A stretch of 51,443 nt of DNA, from contig JAZDHD010000395.1 in assembly GCA_043806215.1 (NCBI GenBank), positions 1 to 51,443 on the forward strand. The letters are read 5' to 3'. The position numbers were made by a program, and so were the translations under genes. Below, piece after piece: positions 40,937 through 48,628 of the stretch. Under the pieces are notes generated by a model. The model saw only the letters and a list, made by a program, of their open reading frames with translations. It did no database searches and was not told the origin of the DNA. Origin of the DNA: JAVHLK01 sp043806215 (GTDB lineage: Bacteria; Desulfobacterota; Desulfomonilia; Desulfomonilales; Desulfomonilaceae). Numbering within the stretch: position 1 is the stretch's first letter; every line of letters begins with the position of its first letter.

Positions 40937-41920
40937 TCAGAAGAGGAACCCGAGCTGGAGATACGCTCCGTCCAGGGTGGTTCCGAACATTTCCAGGTCG
41001 GATTCCTTCTTCAAGTGAGAGTACTTGTACCCTCCCTTGACGAAGCCGAACCGGCCCGTCTTGATGGGGATCAGGTAACTCAGCCCGGCTTCCGCCTCAT
41101 AGCCCATGCTGTCGTCGAGGAACGCCACTCCCCCGAGGATATTGAGCGAAAGCGTGTTTCCGCGAAAGTTCCTGAGACATTTGTCGAAACGGACTCCCAG
41201 CATCGCCAGGTTCTTGTCGTCATCCCAGGTTACGCCGGGTGATGTCCCCACGGTGTCGCGTATGCTCAGCCTGTCCTGCATATAGAGCCACTGGGCAAAG
41301 AGGCTGGTAGCGGCGTTGCTTCTCCGGCTGACGTTGACCATAATCCCCGTCCGGTGAACATACCGTTCCCACTTGGAATGCAAACTCGTTCCGGCACTAA
41401 ACGACTGCCCGCCGAATTGGAACCCCCTCACGGACGTTCCCGATCCCTCAACGGAGATGGGCATGAACGAGTAGGTCAATGCCAAACGCGGCCTTAACTG
41501 ATACAGAGCGTTTATTGACCAGACGGTGTGCCCACCCTTGCTGAAGTTCAGATTGTCGTCGAAATCCACGTGAGTCGACTCCAATCCCGCCAATGTCGCC
41601 GCTCTGCGTGCTTCCCCCTGGATTCTCCCGAACATGATCTCAGGACCGGCCAGGAACTGCCCTTTTGCCGGCGTCGGCAAGAAGCAGTTGAGTCCCCATG
41701 TGGCGGGATTGAGACTGGAAAGCCCTTCGAACCGGGACGAAACGCCCCAGGGTTTGACTTTCAGCACATCCGTAGGACTGGGTTTGATCTTGGAGACGCC
41801 TTTGTACCCTTCGCTGAAACCGAAGAGGGAATCAGCGGCCGAGGCTGTGGAGGCCGCGGCAAGAACGGTCAAGGCGAATATGACGAAGAGAAACCAATAC
41901 TTTTCGGATCTTATTAGCAT
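40937..41920 (-). CDS. Outer-membrane beta-barrel protein
   Basis: A 327-residue protein with a Sec signal (residues 8-29, FLFVIFALTVLAAASTASAA). The mature chain alternates polar and hydrophobic residues in 10-residue strands (ALTYSFMPISVEG, NTLSLNILGGVAFLD, GRFGFVKGGYKYSHLKK) and ends with AYLQLGFLF. The terminal Phe is the recognition signal for BAM-dependent insertion. I cannot assign a specific family or substrate. GGGAGGG lies 5 nt before the ATG, and a good sigma70 promoter lies upstream. Confidence 0.85.
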   Translation of the reverse strand: MLIRSEKYWFLFVIFALTVLAAASTASAADSLFGFSEGYKGVSKIKPSPTDVLKVKPWGVSSRFEGLSSLNPATWGLNCFLPTPAKGQFLAGPEIMFGRIQGEARRAATLAGLESTHVDFDDNLNFSKGGHTVWSINALYQLRPRLALTYSFMPISVEGSGTSVRGFQFGGQSFSAGTSLHSKWERYVHRTGIMVNVSRRSNAATSLFAQWLYMQDRLSIRDTVGTSPGVTWDDDKNLAMLGVRFDKCLRNFRGNTLSLNILGGVAFLDDSMGYEAEAGLSYLIPIKTGRFGFVKGGYKYSHLKKESDLEMFGTTLDGAYLQLGFLF

Positions 41921-41959
41921 AACACCCTCCCTCAGGGTTCTGAAGTATCCTGATTCGGG

Positions 41960-41987
41960 AGATTAGCGAGATTTCAAAAAATGTCAA
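41960..41987 (-). promoter_or_regulatory. Sigma70-type promoter of the outer-membrane protein gene
   Basis: On the minus strand TTGACA, 16 nt, then TAATCT. This is a perfect -35 and four of six at -10. The start would be near 41953, about 33 nt before the ATG. Confidence 0.7.
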
Positions 41988-42070
41988 GACAAAAAAGACG
42001 GAAGTTTAAATATTTAGGATGAAAAGCTAGAAAATACTTTAATTAAGGTCGGTGCCGGCGCGCACGAAAT

Positions 42071-42428
42071 ATGGCCGGCCGGGATTCCGGATGCTCAATG
42101 TCGCTTCCTCCCGGCAAACCTTTTCAAAACGGCTATGACGGCAAATCCCACTGCGGGCTGCCGGTGGACGGCCGATTACGACAAGGATGGTGTCTCGTTG
42201 AAGAGTAAGACGTACGTGAGAGAGCGTTCCAAGCCCAAGGGCAGGTGGGGGGGGCACGCCGTGTTCGAGGTCGTGCCCGTCCGGACCGGAGGGACGCGCA
42301 TAAGGCTTGCCTGCCGGCGCAGCGGGGAAGCCAGGTCTCAGGGAAAGCAACGTGTTCGGCGAGGATACCCCGGCGTCGGGAGCGCCCCCGGGACTGCCCG
42401 GCCGCATACCGGGACGGTGAAGCCGTGA
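42071..42428 (+). pseudogene. Decayed chagasin-like (I42) peptidase inhibitor
   Basis: Two reading frames together give the chagasin pattern. In one frame, opened by ATGs at 42071 and 42098, SLPPGKPF is read. In the next frame FKTAMTANPTAGCRW follows, which fits the family's F-x-I-x-L-x-ANPTTGY-x-W inhibitory loop. The second frame continues with GGHAVFEVVPVRTGGTRIRLACRR, matching the G-x-VF-x-F...G-x-T-x-I-x-L-x-YRR segment. One T too many in CCTTTTC (about 42119-42124) explains the shift. The beginning and the usual WE ending are also degraded. I42 proteins inhibit papain-like cysteine peptidases in the periplasm. Confidence 0.5.
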
Positions 42429-42435
42429 ATTGGGG

Positions 42436-42882
42436 TCAGGGCGCTCCGGGAACGAAGTTCACGGTAGTCTGGGTTTGACCCGGAGGTACATCATAGGGCG
42501 AGCCCGCGCCTCTCAACGGGGCCGGCATGTAACTCCACAGGTAGCTGCCGAAGCCTCCGACGCCCTGCACTGCTTTCGGCAGGATACCATTGTGGATCGT
42601 TTGCCCTTGGTCCTGTTGGATATCCTGCTGCCTCTTGTACCCGGTAATGACAGGCTGGCCGTACACGTTGTAGGGCCCCCGGTAAGACTGATCGTACATG
42701 CCGGCTGGCTGTTGTTGGGCCATGGGTTGAACGGGGGGCGGCTGCACGGGAGCGGCGGCGGCGGGAGCGTACCCGGGAGGCTGCGGGACCTGAGAGGGTA
42801 CGTATAATTGGGGACTTTGGGCACAAGCCAATTGTCCGCATGCCACGAGCACCATCATGATCACGGGGATCTTTGCATTCAT
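42436..42882 (-). CDS. Exported Pro/Gln-rich protein
   Basis: A 148-residue protein with a Sec signal (MNAKIPVIMMVLVACGQLACAQS); the ACAQS cut site suits signal peptidase I, and the VACG site is a possible lipobox. The mature part is low-complexity PPG/PVQPPPVQP sequence followed by QSYRGPYNVYGQPVITGYKR and a Gly-rich tail. No catalytic residues can be named. It may be a periplasmic spacer or surface protein. GAGG lies about 8 nt upstream of ATG 42882. Confidence 0.65.
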   Translation of the reverse strand: MNAKIPVIMMVLVACGQLACAQSPQLYVPSQVPQPPGYAPAAAAPVQPPPVQPMAQQQPAGMYDQSYRGPYNVYGQPVITGYKRQQDIQQDQGQTIHNGILPKAVQGVGGFGSYLWSYMPAPLRGAGSPYDVPPGQTQTTVNFVPGAP

Positions 42883-42915
42883 GACCAAACCTCAATTGTG
42901 CTGTTATGTCAAACA

Positions 42916-42924
42916 ATTCTAGCA
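42916..42924 (-). promoter_or_regulatory. Extended -10 promoter of the Pro/Gln-rich protein gene
   Basis: On the minus strand TGC-TAGAAT forms an extended -10 (TGn plus five of six) without a good -35. It stands back to back with the promoter at 42958-42987. Confidence 0.45.
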
Positions 42925-42957
42925 CAATGTTGCAGCGGAATAAAGGGCGTTTCCAGC

Positions 42958-42987
42958 TTGACAGAACAGGTAAAAATATGAAATAAT
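42958..42987 (+). promoter_or_regulatory. Sigma70-type promoter of the small envelope protein gene
   Basis: TTGACA, 18 nt, then AATAAT (five of six). ATG 43021 follows, with GGAGG about 7 nt before it. Confidence 0.65.
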
Positions 42988-43020
42988 TACGCACTTCAAT
43001 TTTAGACGGAGGATCTTCCA

Positions 43021-43359
43021 ATGATCGACATGGCCAAAATGATTGCCCTCTTGGCAGTGCTGGCAGTTGCTGTTGCTTCCCCGGCCGACGCCGGACCCCG
43101 GTCGAGTGATTCTACGACCTACAAGATCTACTCGGGTGGAGTCTCTGCGCTGGAAACGACGGAAGGCCTGATCAGCAGCGTGTTGAAGGGGTCTTTCAGC
43201 TTGTTCAACCCGTGTTTGGACATTGTCAAAGGCTGCACCAACATCGTGTTGGCACCAATCGAGTACCCGCTCTCCTACCTCGACCGGCCCGCGAGACGCG
43301 TGGCGACGAAAACTCTAAAGGTGCCGGTACCCGAGAAACCCGAGCTGCCGAAGAAGTAA
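43021..43359 (+). CDS. Small exported protein, possibly TIGR04073-like
   Basis: A 112-residue protein with a Sec signal (KMIALLAVLAVAVASPADA). The mature part contains DIVKGCTNIVLAPIEYPLSY, which resembles the RGLANVLTSPLEIP core of a short family of exported proteins (TIGR04073, exosortase-associated) as I remember it; this needs a search. Two Cys (NPCLDIVKGC) may be linked. The C-terminus is basic and Pro-rich (VPVPEKPELPKK). It lies about 95 bp before the lytic transglycosylase gene, probably in the same transcript. Confidence 0.6.
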   Translation: MIDMAKMIALLAVLAVAVASPADAGPRSSDSTTYKIYSGGVSALETTEGLISSVLKGSFSLFNPCLDIVKGCTNIVLAPIEYPLSYLDRPARRVATKTLKVPVPEKPELPKK

Positions 43360-43454
43360 GGTACGTAGACCGAGACGAATCGGGGGAGAAGCGGGGAGCC
43401 GACGGCAAGGCTTGTGGCCGTTGCCTGGGTTCCCTGCCCGATGGAGGGTGTATT

Positions 43455-44144
43455 TTGAAGGGATTGCTCCCGGTGGTGATTCTGCTGGCGGCTCAACTCG
43501 CGTTCTTGTCGGCCGGGGATGCCTCCACCGTTGTTCATCACAACGCCATGTCCATATGTGCGTTAATTATCAATGAATTGACTGAAGGAAGAATAAGCGT
43601 CTCCGACGCCAAGCAGATTTCCTTGGCGATTGCCGAGGCCGGGAACAGGCACTTCGGCCGTGTTACGTGCGGCGACATGTGGTTGTACATGTCCATTGTT
43701 CACGTCGAGAGCGGATTTAAGAAGAGCGTCGTTAATCATCATAACTGCCGTGGAATGTTTCAGATTCACGCACCGTCGTGGGCGAGGAAGTTTGGCGTGA
43801 GATACTCCGATCTCCTCGATGTGCGTACGAATGCCGACATCGGAGTACAGGTGTTCAAGTACTATCTGGAAATGTACAAATACCTGATCCCCGCACTAAG
43901 CGCCTACAACAGCGACCACCCCAGGGCGGCGAAAGGTTACGCACACGCAGTACTCAATACCCGCAGGCATATCCGGAAACGCTATACGGAACTCTACAAA
44001 GCATTCAGAGCCGTGCAGAACACGGCGCAAGAGTGTCCCGGGGAAAGTGATGAAGCGCCGGACCGCGTAGGGAGGGAGGAGTCGGGCGCACGGATCATGA
44101 GAGCCTGCGATGCCGGTCGGCCGGATTCGGGGGCCTGCCGGTAA
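43455..44144 (+). CDS. Lytic transglycosylase-like (SLT) exported protein
   Basis: A 229-residue protein using a TTG start, chosen because GGAGGG (43443-43448) is 6 nt upstream and a signal peptide starts there (LLPVVILLAAQLAFLSAG). The SLT domain has the catalytic Glu85 in SIVHVESGFKKSVVN. RGMFQIHAPSWARKFG replaces the usual GLMQI motif, and ALSAYNSDHPRAAKGYAHAVL is the end of the fold. It would cleave glycan strands of peptidoglycan with 1,6-anhydro product formation. The basic tail after residue 180 is unusual. The long upstream frame to 43212 is read-through. Confidence 0.85.
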   Translation: MKGLLPVVILLAAQLAFLSAGDASTVVHHNAMSICALIINELTEGRISVSDAKQISLAIAEAGNRHFGRVTCGDMWLYMSIVHVESGFKKSVVNHHNCRGMFQIHAPSWARKFGVRYSDLLDVRTNADIGVQVFKYYLEMYKYLIPALSAYNSDHPRAAKGYAHAVLNTRRHIRKRYTELYKAFRAVQNTAQECPGESDEAPDRVGREESGARIMRACDAGRPDSGACR

Positions 44145-44217
44145 ACATCCCGCCGGGCCGGCCAAGCCCTTTCCGTATGCATGAGAAGCATTCTTGAGTA
44201 ATTGCGCGCCGTAAGAA

Positions 44218-44454
44218 CTAACGGGGAGGGCCGTAGAGGAAGGGACCGGTAACGCTGCCGAGGAGATCCCAGAAATTGAACGCGGAAGGGTTGTGGTCCA
44301 TGGGGACGTAAGGATCATGTCCCACCGGATGGCATGCCGACACGGGACCATGGGGTGGAGCCGTGTACTGCGGTAAACAGCTGACACATCCGGTTGCCGC
44401 GACGAATCCCGACAACGCGGCACATATGAGAAGAATCTTGAAACAAGCTTTCAT
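44218..44454 (-). CDS. Small putative lipoprotein
   Basis: A 78-residue protein with a hydrophobic N-terminus and lipobox-like VAATGC. The mature part is rich in Pro, His and Gly (APPHGPVSACHPVGHDPYVP), with a second Cys. It faces the lytic transglycosylase gene convergently. It is probably a small outer-membrane lipoprotein; the function is unknown. GGTGAG lies about 7 nt before the ATG. Confidence 0.55.
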   Translation of the reverse strand: MKACFKILLICAALSGFVAATGCVSCLPQYTAPPHGPVSACHPVGHDPYVPMDHNPSAFNFWDLLGSVTGPFLYGPPR

Positions 44455-44529
44455 GCAAAACTCACCGACTGGACATGTTCACGCATTTTACCTTTTTCCC
44501 CGGCAATGATCAAGGCAAAAAGCCCTTGG

Positions 44530-44745
44530 GCGTTTGTCTGAAAGTCCCCCTCCTCTCGTTCCCAGGCTCCTGCCTGGGAATGCCTGTCCTCCGGGCTCTG
44601 CCCGGTCTTCGGCTCGTGGCACTGAGGGATTTTCATGGTCAGTTGTGATCGCCCTATCATGGAGGCTTTTCTGAAAGTCCTCTTCATTCTCGTTCTCGTA
44701 GGGGTAGGCCCCCGTGCCTACCCGGGCGGCCACAGGGGGCCGCCC
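44530..44745. repeat. Dispersed repeat cluster B
   Basis: The stretch 44455-44745 has no gene. It holds tctcgttcccaggctcctgc (from 44554) with the CCCAGGC..GCCTGGG hairpin. These are followed by the module ctcgtaggggtaggccccc and gcctacccgggcgg (about 44694-44729). The same modules occur at 50497-50760 in the other order and the first also at 26571. They are GC-rich, non-coding and palindromic. Confidence 0.8.
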
Positions 44746-45759
44746 CTACTTAGTACTCGCTTCCAGGAAATCCTTGGCACCCGATGAAAGGAACATCTTA
44801 CCTTCCGCGTCGATGAGAAACCCTTCTACGTCGGGAGTGTTTTCCACGTATTGCAGGCCCCGTTCGACCCCGAGACTGAAGATCGCGGTAGCCATGGCAT
44901 CGGCACGCGTGCCTTCCCGGGCTACGATCGTGACGGAGCGGAGCCCCGTTGTAGGGTAGCCCGTCGCGGGATCGAGAATGTGGTGGTATCTCTTCCCCTC
45001 CCGGATGAAGAACCTCTCGTAGTCGCCGGAAGTGACGATGACCCTATCCTTGATCGCCGCCACGGCGACGAGTCCCTTGGGATTTCTCGGGTCCTGAACG
45101 CCGACGCGCCAAGGCTTTCCGGGAGACTTTTCACCAAGGGCCAGGATGTCGCCGCCGGCGTTGATAAGTGCCGCTTGTACCCCGAGTTTCTTGAGCACCG
45201 CTCCGGCGCGGTCCAAAGAGTAGCCTTTCGCAATGCCCCCAAGATCCAACGACATCCCTTTGTGGGACAGTGTGACGGTGGACGCCATCTTATCGGTCTT
45301 GACGCGCTTCCACCCCTTCTTCTCCAGCGCGGTCTTGATTTCCGGATCCTCCGGAAGGCGAGGCTCACCGCCGCTGAAGTTCCAGATTCTTGCCAGGGGC
45401 CCCAAGGTGGGTTCAAAAGCTCCATCCGTCTCACCGGCATGTTTGAGACTTTCCTCAACCAGCGCTGTGAGTTCGGGATCCGCATGCACGGCACCTGTTC
45501 CCGCCAAGGAATTGATCGTGGTCAGGCCGGAAGGCTTGTGGAACGACGTCAACGCTTCCACCCGGGCGATTTCGTCAAATACCGCGCGACGGGCCTGCTC
45601 GGCCTTCTCCTTCGTGCCTTTGACGGTAACCTCCACAAAGGTTCCCATGAGAAAACGGGTTTCTTTGTGTAAATCTTCGGACGGTGCAACGGCACACGAA
45701 CACAGGATGCCCGCGATGACGGACAAGACCGCGACGCGGGAAAAACAAAAAAGCCGCAT
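44746..45759 (-). CDS. apbE: FAD:protein FMN transferase (ApbE), lipoprotein
   Basis: A 337-residue ApbE. The N-terminal lipobox ILCSC puts Cys22 at the lipidation site. Core motifs: ETRFLMGTFVEVTV, VEALTSFHKPSGLTTIN, GETDGAFEPTLGPLARIWNF, MSLDLGGIAKGYSLDRA (FAD site), ALINAGGDILALG, and HHILDPATGYPTTGLRSVTIV. ATG 45759 fits a GGGAGGTGG site upstream; a longer frame to 45807 is not favoured. It attaches FMN to Thr/Ser of exported proteins such as NqrC/RnfG. It starts 4 bp after the BASS transporter gene stop, so the two are one operon. Confidence 0.95.
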   Translation of the reverse strand: MRLFCFSRVAVLSVIAGILCSCAVAPSEDLHKETRFLMGTFVEVTVKGTKEKAEQARRAVFDEIARVEALTSFHKPSGLTTINSLAGTGAVHADPELTALVEESLKHAGETDGAFEPTLGPLARIWNFSGGEPRLPEDPEIKTALEKKGWKRVKTDKMASTVTLSHKGMSLDLGGIAKGYSLDRAGAVLKKLGVQAALINAGGDILALGEKSPGKPWRVGVQDPRNPKGLVAVAAIKDRVIVTSGDYERFFIREGKRYHHILDPATGYPTTGLRSVTIVAREGTRADAMATAIFSLGVERGLQYVENTPDVEGFLIDAEGKMFLSSGAKDFLEASTK

Positions 45760-45763
45760 CTGT

Positions 45764-46687
45764 TCAGCCACCTCCCGAATGTCCCCGGTTGAGCTTTTGC
45801 GCTGCAAGTTTTACGGGAACGATCAACGTGTAATAGGGGAACATATACATTGCCGCGACGGTGGGGGAAAGAGGACCGAAGAATTCCGCCGAAAACACGA
45901 TCACCAGAACGTTGTTCACGATCGCCAGGCTGACGGCCGCGGCGATCCGTTCATCCAACTCCTGTCCGCGGCTGAGGATGTATCCCACGCAATAATAGAT
46001 TATCGCGACGAGGTAGGCAACGCCCACCGCCGTTAAGAGCCGGCCCGGATTCCCATGGAAGAATGTCGAATACTTGGAAAAGACTCCCAGGTTCACCGCT
46101 GCGAACAAGACCATTGCAACGGGAAACTGCGCACTGCGGATCCTGTCGAGAAATCTCGGAGCCAATCTCCGTAATGCCCACACTGCCGCCATGGGGACAA
46201 AGATCGCCAAGGCCAGCAACCGGACCATCGGGTACACGGGAATGGTTAGTGAAGCCCCGGCAAGGGCTTTCACCAGCGGCGGCAAGGTGAACGGAACGAG
46301 AACGGAGGTAACTATGACCATGCGGACAATGGTCGAGGGATTCGCGTCCACCAGGGTCCCCATGAACGGCGCCACGACTCCTGTTGAGATACCGGTCAGC
46401 AGAAGCACGGGGAGGGCAAAATCGGGCGCCGCGACTAATGTTGCCCGGTAAAGGCAGATCGGGAGTATGATGAGCTTAACCGCGACCAGCAGCCCCAGGC
46501 GGCCGAGCGTCGACCGGGAGGTGTCCGCCAGCGCGCTGAAATCTATCCCCAGAAAGCTCAAGAAAAGGAGAATCATCATCAGGGGGAGGAGTAGAGGATG
46601 GAATACCTCTCCTGTGGACGGGAAGATGACTGCCCAGGCCATGGAAACGAAGACCACTCCCAACAGGATCAGATCGTTGAGCCTCAT
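45764..46687 (-). CDS. BASS-type (bile acid:sodium symporter family) transporter
   Basis: A 307-residue membrane protein with about nine or ten helices. ATG 46687 has CAGGA upstream. The family pattern includes FLSFLGIDFSALADT, GISTGVVAPFMGTLVDANPSTIVRMVIVTSVLVPFTLPPL and VSLAIVNNVLVIVFSAEFFGPL. The latter two correspond to the discontinuous crossing helices of SBF/BASS proteins. Relatives move bile acids, pyruvate or other organic acids with Na+; ACR3 arsenite carriers share the fold. It is directly upstream of apbE, an unusual pairing. Confidence 0.8.
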   Translation of the reverse strand: MRLNDLILLGVVFVSMAWAVIFPSTGEVFHPLLLPLMMILLFLSFLGIDFSALADTSRSTLGRLGLLVAVKLIILPICLYRATLVAAPDFALPVLLLTGISTGVVAPFMGTLVDANPSTIVRMVIVTSVLVPFTLPPLVKALAGASLTIPVYPMVRLLALAIFVPMAAVWALRRLAPRFLDRIRSAQFPVAMVLFAAVNLGVFSKYSTFFHGNPGRLLTAVGVAYLVAIIYYCVGYILSRGQELDERIAAAVSLAIVNNVLVIVFSAEFFGPLSPTVAAMYMFPYYTLIVPVKLAAQKLNRGHSGGG

Positions 46688-46942
46688 GAATCCTGTCCGC
46701 AGAGGGTCTTGTCGCGACAACGAGAGGGGACCGCAGCCGGCACCGAGCTTGAGAGCGGCCGGCACTGGAAGGATGAGGCCGGCCTGGAGGCCTTGCGGCA
46801 CCGCGGACGAAGCCGGGTTGACGAAAAAGGGTGTTTCATGATGTTCCCTACGGAGAAGGTCGTTCCCGTAAAGGTACCCGAAACGCTCTCAGGTATCAAC
46901 CCTGATGATCCCGTGCCTCATGGGGCCCAAGGCCGGAGGTAC

Positions 46943-47374
46943 TCATTGGGGGGCCTTTTCGGCCGGGGTTCCCCCCCACAGATAGAGACCCGTAGCCGCG
47001 TCGAATTCACGGACGGGGGGATCTCCCGGTACGGGGTGTCCGTAGAGTTCCGCCGCGAAGATCACCGTTCCCGGCATGAGGTGGCCTCCAAAAGCCACAT
47101 AGTCATCCCCTGAGAGCGTAATGTGCGCGTGTACGAAGATCTCTGCGTCCCTCATGGACACATTACCGATGCACGCCAGGATCTCGTAGTCTCCTTCGAA
47201 GGCCCGGTTCCGGTACTCATGGTGCTTCAAATCGTAATAGCCCAGGACGGCTCCCTCCACTGCGCCGACGAGGCTGAATGCAGCCTTGTCCACGGATCGC
47301 GTCCGAAACTCACCGGCAACGGCATCGAGCAAATCCATGCCTTTGGGGAGCCGGACGAGAAATGAATCAGCCAT
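46943..47374 (-). CDS. PPC/DUF296-domain protein
   Basis: A 143-residue PPC-domain protein. The core is GDYEILACIGNVSMRDAEIFVHAHITLSGDDYVAFGGHLMPGTV, with HAH and GGHL providing putative metal ligands as in DUF296 structures. ATG 47374 follows AAAGGA by 9 nt. In plants the domain is fused to AT-hook proteins; bacterial stand-alone members are of unknown function and form trimers. The region between it and the BASS/ApbE operon (46688-46942) shows no supported gene. Confidence 0.87.
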   Translation of the reverse strand: MADSFLVRLPKGMDLLDAVAGEFRTRSVDKAAFSLVGAVEGAVLGYYDLKHHEYRNRAFEGDYEILACIGNVSMRDAEIFVHAHITLSGDDYVAFGGHLMPGTVIFAAELYGHPVPGDPPVREFDAATGLYLWGGTPAEKAPQ

Positions 47375-47733
47375 GACGGTTGCTTCCTTTCCGATGGTTG
47401 ACTTTGCGTTGATGCCGCACTCAGAATCTGTTTTGCTCACGCATCCTTCAATCTACTCCCAAACGCCTATTCCCGGAAGAGACTTCTTTCACGCCGAAAA
47501 CCTCCGGTGAATGCCCGGTGTTGCGGCCGGACGCCCTCGTGAGATCTTCACCGGAGGCACGATGTGGGCTATGATTACCCTTGGTTCCTTGCCCCCGCGC
47601 TGTGCGCGTATCTCCGGTTGCGGACAAGGGGCCGTCGAGGCTTTCGATGCGTTGAAAACGCTAAGGGTCCGTCCCCAAAGAAGCCTGTCATCCCTCGGGC
47701 CTGTCGGGTCAACGGTTTAGCAAGAGGTTGACA
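47375..47733. repeat. Intergenic region with 11-bp perfect inverted repeat
   Basis: No gene is seen. CCTCCGGTGAA (47501-47511) and TTCACCGGAGG (47547-47557) form a perfect 11-bp inverted repeat around a 35-bp GC-rich loop. That could fold as a long hairpin or be bound by a dimeric regulator. Confidence 0.55.
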
Positions 47734-48033
47734 ATGAAAATAGGATTCTGTCATCACTGCGGTTCCCTCCTTGAGTTCACGGAAAAGGTCTTCAGGAATG
47801 ATACGTGTACAGGTTGCGGTTCGGACGTCCTGTGTTGTTTGAACTGCTCGGAGTACGAAGAATCGGCTCCCAACCAGTGTAGAGAGCCTCAAGCCGAAAA
47901 GGTGTCGGTCAAGGACAGGCGCAACTTCTGCGACTATTTCAATCTGCGTGAGGGAAAGGCCTCCACCGGCGCAAGGGACAGGGCTGCTCAAGCCAAACGG
48001 AAACTCGATGATCTTTTCAAGAACTTCAAGTAG
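47734..48033 (+). CDS. Small Cys-rich zinc-ribbon protein
   Basis: A 99-residue protein. CHHCGSLL and CTGCGSD give two CxxC pairs, followed by CCLNCSEY, NQCREP and FCDYF. The pattern is typical of short zinc- or iron-sulfur-binding proteins. The C-terminal 25 residues form a charged helix (ARDRAAQAKRKLDDLFKNFK). AGAGG precedes ATG 47734. It has no membrane part. It may be a nucleic-acid or metal-handling accessory protein; the role is unknown. Confidence 0.7.
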   Translation: MKIGFCHHCGSLLEFTEKVFRNDTCTGCGSDVLCCLNCSEYEESAPNQCREPQAEKVSVKDRRNFCDYFNLREGKASTGARDRAAQAKRKLDDLFKNFK

Positions 48034-48163
48034 CTCGAGGTCCGGGCCGAAGCCCGGCTCTTCCGCAGCGGCGTCGGGACGCTGTCGCGTGTTTACGGAA
48101 TGCGTGACCGTATTTACGCCCCGGAGCCTACGGATCTCCCGGTGAAGTGTTGCCGTGTCGCAA

Positions 48164-48625
48164 TCAATAATCCCCGAAGTCGTCAAGATCTTCGAGATCG
48201 TCTTCCTCGGGGCTTTCCGCAGCCGCCTCGATTTCGCGGGCAATTTCCCCGGCGAATTCTTCCCGGGGAGCTTCCGCCCAGAGCCCTTCCAGGTCGTAGA
48301 ATTCCCTGACAGGCTTGTGGAAGACGTGTACGACGACGTCGCCGTAGTCGAGCAACGCCCAATGGCCCAGGGTCACGCCCTCCGCCGACAACCGTTCTAT
48401 GCCGTGCGTTTTTGCCTCGGCAAGTACGGCTTCGGCGACGGCCTTCACGTGCTTGGCGGATCCACCGGACATGACCAGAAAGTAGTCGGCGAGGGTGGTC
48501 AGGTCCCGCAGACGCATCAGGACCGGGTTGACCGCTTTCTTGGACAAAGCCGCAAGCAAGAGCGTTTCGGCTTTTTCCTTGGGTGTCAAGATCGGCGCGT
48601 CGCCTTGAGAAGGATGCTTTTTCAA
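48164..48625 (-). CDS. rsfS: Ribosomal silencing factor RsfS
   Basis: A 153-residue RsfS/Iojap protein. The core LRDLTTLADYFLVMSGGSAKHVKAVAEAV and EGVTLGHWALLDYGDVVVHVF are diagnostic. It binds uL14 on the large ribosomal subunit and blocks subunit joining under starvation. The C-terminus is extended and acidic (ESPEEDDLEDLDDFGDY). It follows nadD by 3 bp, as in many bacteria. Confidence 0.97.
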   Translation of the reverse strand: MKKHPSQGDAPILTPKEKAETLLLAALSKKAVNPVLMRLRDLTTLADYFLVMSGGSAKHVKAVAEAVLAEAKTHGIERLSAEGVTLGHWALLDYGDVVVHVFHKPVREFYDLEGLWAEAPREEFAGEIAREIEAAAESPEEDDLEDLDDFGDY

Positions 48626-48628
48626 GGG

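Noticed and set aside
42039..42407. Minus-strand ORF over the chagasin-like remnant
   Set aside because: The composition is Pro/Gly/Arg-rich without a domain. The plus strand shows a family pattern.
46598..47113. Plus-strand ORF between the BASS and PPC genes
   Set aside because: It overlaps the end of the PPC gene and the start of the BASS gene, with no recognisable domain. The short ATG-led part at 46839 has only a weak ribosome site.
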